In this document: positions 1-9,000 of the stretch, piece by piece
Layout of the letters: every line of letters begins with the position of its first letter
Position numbering within the stretch: position 1 is the first letter of the stretch
Source: a virus
Strand: one strand, 5' to 3'
Length of the DNA: 23,899 nucleotides
Virus record (IMG/VR): IMGVR_UViG_3300031759_001473
Span: 1-23,899 of that record
The notes under the pieces: model-generated
Database searches by the model: none
What the model saw: only the letters and a program-made list of their open reading frames with translations
What the model was told of the DNA's origin: nothing
Translations under genes and position numbers: made by a program

Positions 1-3000
1 GTTAATAGCAACAGGTTGTGTGCCAGAATCACTACCATTTATTGATATATTACCCCATCTACGATTGTAACTCCCAGTTACATTACCTAATGTAACTAAT
101 TGTAGATTACTTGATATTGCAATAATTGTAGCGTTGCCTGTGGCATTTGCCTGAGTAACGTAATTACCAACACTAGCAGATACATTGCCACTTAAAGTTA
201 ATATTGCAGAACTATAGACATTTGATGTTGCCTGATATGCCTGCCCATTATAACTTACAATAGAACTATTTGCTATAGTAATATTTGGTTGCCATACGAT
301 AACATTGCTGGAATATGTTGTGCGATCAAATACCAGTGTGGTGTTTATATTTCGTACTGTGTTATAGCTCTGATTTACAAACTGAGTATATGTACTTGTT
401 GATGTAACTGTGGTATTTAAATTTGCAAAGTCACTGAAAATATATTGGTTGCTTGCAAAGGTACCATTAACATCAATTAAGGTTATAATATTTCCGGTAC
501 TTGCGGTTTGCACAGTACCATAAGCACCTGTATTTGGTTGAGTAATGATATTACCTACATACACAGTAACATTTGTATTAGCAGTCAATGTAGTTGTTGG
601 TAGGCTTTCAATATAATATTTGTTCTTTAATACTGTATAACCCGCAGCACCAGTACCAGTTCCGTTAATTAGAATCTGTGGTTGGCTAGTATACCCGTGT
701 CCTGGATCAATAACTTCAAAGCCACTTATAGTATTATTAGTATAATTTACTGTGGCTATAATACTTGCTCCGGTACCGCCCCCGCCAGAAACTGTAACTA
801 CTGGTGGGCTAGTGTATCCAGATATTGTATAATTTGATGTTGTAATCGATACATTCGATGCTAGATTACTACCGTTACGATAGATATAAGTATTTCCTGA
901 ATAAGTGTTTGATGCAAATGTTCCGGTAATATTTGTTAAATGTATTACCGAATCTGCTATAGTTGAAGCATAGACAGTACCGGTTGCGCCGCTAATTGGT
1001 TGAGTTATCGTGTCTCCGGCAATTGCAGTTACGTTATTAAACAACGATAAAGTTGTCACTAATACATTGGCCGTAATTCCAGGATTTGTTAGAATTACTT
1101 TACTAATACCGTATGTGTGGTTATTATACCATTGATTATACTGTGGTAATGTACTTAGATTAGTTCCATCAGAGCTCAATGTTCCATTTGGACTACGATA
1201 TGCGTATGCATTTGCAGATGTTCCGGACTCGATATTGATATAAGTCGCAGGAATATCAAAATCTGTAGTGTCGCCATAGTACTCATCAGTACCTGCATAA
1301 TCTATTAGATATTCTCGGATACTGGTTCTATAAGGCTTTACCTCATTAATATAATTCTCATAATAATTTTGGTTATCAGGAATATAATTTGGTGGCTGAT
1401 TCAATTTTCTTAGTTGATGGAAGATGCTAATGAAACTTGTCTTAAATACCCAATCAACTGATGGTTGTTCTGTTAGGATATAATTAATCATAACAAAGAA
1501 TAACTCATTGAAATTTACCTGCAGATTATCAATAAAAATATTGTTTTGTATCGCATTAAAGATAATACGTATTTCATTTGTTGCAACATTTGAAGTGTAT
1601 AACTTGCTGCTTAGTTGTATGGTACCATTTTGTATGCCCACTAGGCTTTGTGTAGAATCTGTATTTACTCGATAAATTACAAATTGATTGTTACCATTAT
1701 TCAATACTTTGATTGTGTCCCCGACGGTTAAAGTCAGTGCAGATACATCAGTAACTGTGTTTACTACATGCGTAGGTAATACCGTAGAATCATATGAAGA
1801 ATCATACCAATCCGCAAAACTCCAATAGAATGGAGTATAATAGCGTTGTATTTGTGTTGCTATCCAGGTATTTGCAATTAAAACATAAGTTACCCATAAC
1901 CCATTTTCAGTTTCATCATTCAATACCAATACAGTATAGCCCATTGGTTTTGTAGATTTATCTATATACGATAATTCTGCATGGGTATCTACTTGTAAAT
2001 CATATGTTGTAGATGCTGGTAATGGGGCAGACTCATATAACGGTGTAATATTATATTCTTCCACAATTGGATTTTGAATTAATATTCCGTTAACATATTC
2101 TACAAAATTCTTTAAAGCTGTTAATCTATTGACAAACAATGTTTGATTTGGGTTTACTCCCAAACCAATACTAGTCTGCGGAGATAGGCCTGCATTCGGG
2201 ACTGCGGCACCATTGGCATCTATTCCGCTTAGGCTATCAACCATCTTGTTAATGATTCTAGTAGGAATTATACTACCGCCGTTACCTTCTTGGACTAATT
2301 GATATTCACTGTGTAGAATATTTGTATTCTTTAAGGTATCATAATCAGCATGAAGTGTAGTAGTGTTTCCAGTCAAATAATCACTGACCCCGTACAAACT
2401 GATAGTATCGCCACGCACTACTGCTGCATAAGGAATACTCTGAGCTTGTGGATTCTCTATCAAACTTGCAATTGTTGCTACAGTATTTTTATGAGTAGAT
2501 TTAATATCTAAACTAGTTTTTCCAGAAACCCAATAATAGTACTTGCTTGTTACTAATTTTGTAACAGGATTAATTTTACTTTCGACTACATAAGCACTAT
2601 TGTCCGGATATAATGGTGTTCCAGAGCCAGTATATGCGCTGGGAGGCATATCGCTTTCAACCCATTCGCATACTTGAATCTTACTTCCCGGGAATGTGCG
2701 TCCCCAATTATTTGTACGGTAAGATAAATCTCCTCGCTCATAATCTAAATAACGAACAGAATCAATATTCCACCAAGTCTGCGTCACTTGCTCAGGTCCC
2801 CAATGGAAATCTAGACTGTTTGCTAAATTAGGTGTACTGTCCACCCCACCAACTGTATTATAAACCGCAGGATCATAGGCTGTAATATAATCCAAATCTT
2901 CAGCGGCAGCGCCAAGAATTTTACCCTTTGCTGGATCAATGTAATCCAAATTGGTTAATAAAGTGTTATTAGAATTATTATACAAGTATAATCTACTGAT

Positions 3001-6000
3001 ACTGTCTATATCAACTTTTGGTTGTTGACTTTCAACTATATCCCAACCCACATTGCCACTGAAATTATTATAGGTATAATAAGTTCCGGCATTACTAATC
3101 GGCACATATGCCCCACTTAGAGGATCTATTGTTAAACTATTACTATCTCCAGGAGCACCGACTAGCATAGTGTTACCATTCATAGCAACGCTATATCCAA
3201 ACTGATCGTTTGTGCTAAGACTGCTATTGCGCAGGCGCTGAACTAATACATACTGATCCAATGTTGATGTTGTAAACGATCCATTTACTAAACCATATAT
3301 GTATACTGTTCCTGAACCTGCAATAGTATCTGCAAAACTAGTTGATCCATAGTCAAATAGTGTGGCATCCGAATCAAAAGTCACTGCATTGTATGCTCCG
3401 CCACCAACAGCACCAATTACTAATGAAGAACTATCAGGGCTTGATATAATTTGGCTTCCGAATTGAGTCACTTGATCAGTTTCTGGATGCAATAATGATT
3501 GCACACTGGTATGTACTGATATACCTAAATTTGCCAACGCATTGCTAGGTCCAGAACTTAATATTAGTTTCTGATACGGCGTAGCAACATTACTATTAAT
3601 TGTCAATGCCCCATATCCTTGGGCAATTGCAGAAACACCAGGTATGCCCGCCGAATTAATAGTTGCTGCTAGATTAGCTACAGTATTTGATGTAAATGTA
3701 ATATCAAAACCGTTAATACGCATACTGTCACCAGGAACAATTATTGGGTTTGTGTTACTGGTAATGGTACCATAACTTGCTCCTTGATTTACAAATCTAT
3801 AAACAATTCCGCTATAGTAACCGGGTGCGCTATATCCAGGGCTTGCTACATACACATCTGCATTGTTTCCAGCAAGATATGTTGTCAATCCAAATGCTGC
3901 ACCACTAGTAGGTGTAGGCGCAGTTAATTGCTCCAACTGTTGAATGGTGTTTGTATCTATAGTGATCAAAGATCCAATAACAGGTGTTGTGCTAAAAGAA
4001 ACTGCGTTTGAATTTGTTGTAAAACCAGTAGTTATTACATTACCGTTTAATGTTACTTTTAAGGTACTTGTGTTTATAGGATATTGAGTAAGGTATACTG
4101 AACCGTTGGCAATAAATGATTCTACACTACGATCATATACATAAACTGCGCCGGCAGCGTTAATTCCATTTACTGATTGGTACGGAGATCCAATTACGAC
4201 TTGTCGACCATCCGTAGTGGTTTTAATTGTGTGTCCAAACTGTGCATAAGCACTGCTGCCAACGGTAATCGTGTTAGTGTAACTATAATAACTTGTGGTG
4301 TTTGCATGGTAAACATAAACATTACCTGCATTAGGTGCACTTACATATAACCAGGTACCATCGGCACTTGCACTTACACTTGATCCAAACGCATCACCGG
4401 TATTACTACCCCAAGGGCTTGTCAATGTTTGATTCCAAGGGAAACTTATATTACCGTCAAATTTATGAATATGCACTCGACCATAATCAGTAGAACCATT
4501 ACCAGGATCACCAACATATAATAAATTGCCCGCAGTGTCTAAACTACTACCAAATTTACTTACGTTATTTCCTGGATGAGCACCGATATTAGCAACCTGC
4601 GTGAACGTGTAGTTGTTTGATACGTTTGCAACAAAGGCAATTACATTGCCATTGCCAAGTGTTGGTATTCCGGCCACTGCGAATGTTCCGCTGGTATTGA
4701 TAGCCACCACTTTACCAAAACCACCATTACCAACATAAGTATTTGCGGTTAGCTTCATGCTTGGATTTAAGAAACTTACATTGCCGACCCAAGGAGTTGA
4801 TTTATTGTAAACTGCCCATCCGCCAGTTATATCATCATTATCAACCCAAAGTTTGTCATTGTCCAACCATCCCTGTGGCGGGGTTATACTATTTAAATCT
4901 GTAGGTGCTTTAATTCTAGAACTTTGTAGATGGAATATAGATCCAGATCCAGTGATTTTCATTGCAGATTTTAGTTGATCGCCACGTTGACCATAGAATA
5001 CTACATTAAAATTATATGGATCAGTTACCGAATAAACTTGATAAAATCCATCTATTCTTACATCAAAGCCTTTGATTAAAACTAAATCGCCATAAACAAA
5101 ACTGTGTTGGCTATTAGTTGCCACAGTACCTATATTATCAACGCTATAACTTACATTAGTCACGCTTAAGTTAGTTTCTGTAACTCGATATACATTCCAA
5201 TTATTTGTTGCATCTTTAGCGCACCAAATTGTAGTCCCAATACCCATTGATTGGATATTAGCATTTAGTTGTGCGTAATATCCAGTGTCAAATATCGTAG
5301 TTGACACATCGTTTATATCTACATAGCCTGCAGTCTGTATGTCATTTTTATAATTACTGGTATTTGATCTGTTCAAATATATATTTGGCTGGAATCCAGA
5401 GCTTGCTATATATACGTTACTTGGATATATGCCAACTATATTGTTACTGCTTGTGGTGGCATTATTAGCTAATAATGTAAATGTAAACGGATCTCCGTTA
5501 AACGTGCTTTCGGTCAATACAACTTCAACATATTGATTATTGTTTAACGCACCGTATTCACCAACACGCATTGCCCATTCTTCATACAAACTTATATTAC
5601 TACTGATTCCGTTAAAACCTGCTGCAGTAAATGCTGTAATAGCGTTCTTTGTACCTTTTTCTCGGATAAAGCCTTGATAAAACTTTGCCTGTGTGACTTC
5701 ATCAATACCAAAGTTTGTTAAATAATCGCGTGGTTGGAATCCAATGGTGCTATCACTATACAAGTGGAAATCACCCAATGTTTCTGGGTTGTCAATATCA
5801 TTAAATCTATTAAACTTCTCGGCATTGTAACTAAAGTTTGGTAACAGTCCTGTCTTTAATTCTGAACTTGTCAATTGCGCCCAATAATTGGGGTTGAATG
5901 TAGTAGAGCCAACCACATCTTGAATTGCCGTGTATTTGTTACTCTTATAGCTGACCAAACTGCCCATGGCATAATCAGTGCCCTGTTGCCAAGCATCAAC

Positions 6001-9000
6001 GCTGGTGCTATTAAACATAAATCCAGGAGGATTCATTGCCCCGGTCCATGAGCCTGTTTTCTTACCAACAAGTTTAAGTCTGTACTGTCTATTACCTAGT
6101 TCCGGAACGTATATAATATCGTTAAAGACATCAATGTTATCAAAAATTATTACATGTTCGTATTCAACAATGTCCAATTTCACTAAACTTAAAGTTTGAC
6201 CGCTATTGGCAGTCACAGTAAACGTGTTACCATTTACAGTACTGGCCCTTGTAACTGACATTTGGTTATACTTGACAAAATTGTAATTTGTATCAAGAAT
6301 TCTACTTTGATTTGGTTGATTCTGTATTTTATCCACTACTCCAGAAGTGGTAGTTAAATTTAGTTTATTCAATATCGGACTTAATACTAGAACACTGCCC
6401 GCAGTCCATCCTTGTTGAGCCCATGTTAAAAATTCTTTTATACTTAATAAGAAATCTCGTTGTACTCCTAGATCAGGATCGACATCAGTTAATTGTATTC
6501 CAATTCCTCGCAAATATCGTTGATAACTTACTAAAAAATCAACTACCTGTTGGCGATTGGCAAATTCAAATCCATATGGTACTGCTACTTTGTACTTTTG
6601 ATAATCGTTGTAAACTACTCCAGCATCATTTAATACTGAAATAGTATAGGAATTATTATTTGCTAGACTTGGGATTATAGTAAAATATGGTGAGTCGAAA
6701 TCAAATCCGCTTACAGTAAATCCGCTGGCAGTTTTTTCAATCACAACTCCACTATATGTGATGGTATTCGTTGGGGTAGATTTATATAACTCAATCGTAT
6801 AACTCTCGTTAGGTATCACTACCCCGTTGTTTGTACTTGTTGGGCTACTTTGTTCTGCGACTACTTCAATAAAACTTTGATCAGTATACGCTGCCATCTT
6901 GTAGGCTAATTGTACTGTCACATTATCTAAATATTCGTATAGCTTTGTTCCGGGATCAATTCCTTGGTTACGTAAGTATTCTGCTATCCAGTTAACATAT
7001 CCTGCGGCTCTATAAGTAGTTGTTCCGTTTGATGTCCCGTTAACAGTAATTGCTGCTGGAGAGATACGTTGAAGCGAATCACTTAGAACGTATTGATTTA
7101 ACTTGGTATTTTTATAATAGCGGCCAATATCTATTAGACTACCGAAATAAAATGCTGGATGACTTAGTGCCAATGCCTGTTGCATTGCAAAGGCAAAATC
7201 ACTGCTACGACGCCATACTGTTTCGACAGGGCCGCAATCACCAATTTTAAAAGTACCGCTGGCATTACTGTTACTAGCACTTTTTACTGCGAAATCGTTA
7301 GGTGGGCGTAATGCGCCGGTATCATCTACAGGAATTAAATTTAATAAATCAGGGCGCACAAAACGTGCATCTGTATATGAATCACCGTTATTCCAAACAT
7401 AGCCTGCAGCTAGATCATTCCATAATACTAAATTACCGCCAGTATACGGTGCCGGACCATAACGGGTTTCCCACCATGATGGTTGTTCAGTAAAGCCCAG
7501 CATCTCCCAAGGATTTGTGTGTGGACGATCAGTATCATAAAAATACTTAAATATACCACGCCAATAGCCTAACAATGGTTCCCCGTCAATTGAGTCTACT
7601 AATTTATTGTAGTTCCAAGTAAAAGCATTGCCATTTACAAAATAACTATTAGTAATATAATCAACTCTATTACCACCAACCCATTGTAAAAAACTATCGG
7701 TTAATAGCTGGGTGAACTCTTGATTACTATAATCACTATCCCTAAACTTTCCGGGCATATAATCATAGATGTCAAATACATTTTTTGTGTAATCAACTTT
7801 AATATTATTGTAGATGCGTTTTTCAAACTCTAATAATAACTGATCACGGTAATCGCCCCAAGCAGGCGTAATACTACCATCATGACCCTGAATTACATTA
7901 ATTGGGTTTTGATATGTTGTATCTAAATAGATACTTGGTGTAAATTTAGGATACAACCCCAACTTGGTTGGTGTTTCTGGAATATAATTACCATCGGTAT
8001 TTGAATATTCGTTTATAGTAATTACGTCACCGACTGTCAGCGGAGCTGTTATTGTAACTCCCGAACGGGTAGCATCAAATGTATAATCTTGTCCCTTGAC
8101 CAATTGAACGTTATTTTGATAAACTAGCACAGCATTGTTGCTTAGAGTAGTGTCACTAAAAATATTCGATATTTCATAGTCTACTATCTCAGTACTTAAT
8201 ACTGTGTATGTTATGGTATTTTTAATGCTACCGTATGGTACCATATCGCTATAGTACCAAGCAAAACTTTTATTTTTTACTGCATTAATTTGTAATAATA
8301 ATGTGTCAAGTAATACTGGAATATTACTAAAATCTAATCCTGTAGTTCTAGTACTTAATTCTATAATTTTATTTTTAATTTTGCTATATTCATAGCGAGC
8401 CAAATCTAAACTTTTTATAAAATTTGTATCTGAATCGACTAAAAATAACTCGCTATACATCACTGGGCTTGCATGTTGCAATATACTTCCGCCCTGTGCT
8501 TTGATCTGCACATCACGCAGATTACTAACTCCTGGAACTACCCCACTGATTTGGTTGCTATTACCCACCATTGTTGTTAAATGGTTGCGCAATTGCCCTA
8601 ATGTTAGAGTTGAAAAATTAGCATTGGCACTGTTAAAATCCAAATTCTTTGGGATTTCGTAATAACCCTGTTGGCTTATTTGACTACTATTATAAATTAA
8701 TATATCAATTTGATCACCAGCAACCAGCGATGAATCTGTTATATGTGCGTAACTAAGTACCCCGGTAGGTGTTACAATCGAGTAATTCTTAGATTCTATA
8801 CTGTTAATGTATACTCTAAAGTAGGGGGTTGATGCCTCAGTAGATGCCGGAATATCAATCTTAAAATACGGATTATTACCGTCATATATTCCGCTTATAA
8901 TTTGAAACTGTTTAGACTTTTCTGTATTAGTAGTCCAAGTATTTCTTAAATTATAATCAGTTAGACTTGTATTTTGTTGTAGTGTACCAACATTGTTGAT

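Noticed and set aside
2613-2831. Plus-strand short open frames within 2613-11100
   Set aside because: All are antisense to the giant frame, short, without motifs. The minus-strand reading is continuous and shows clear protein repeats.
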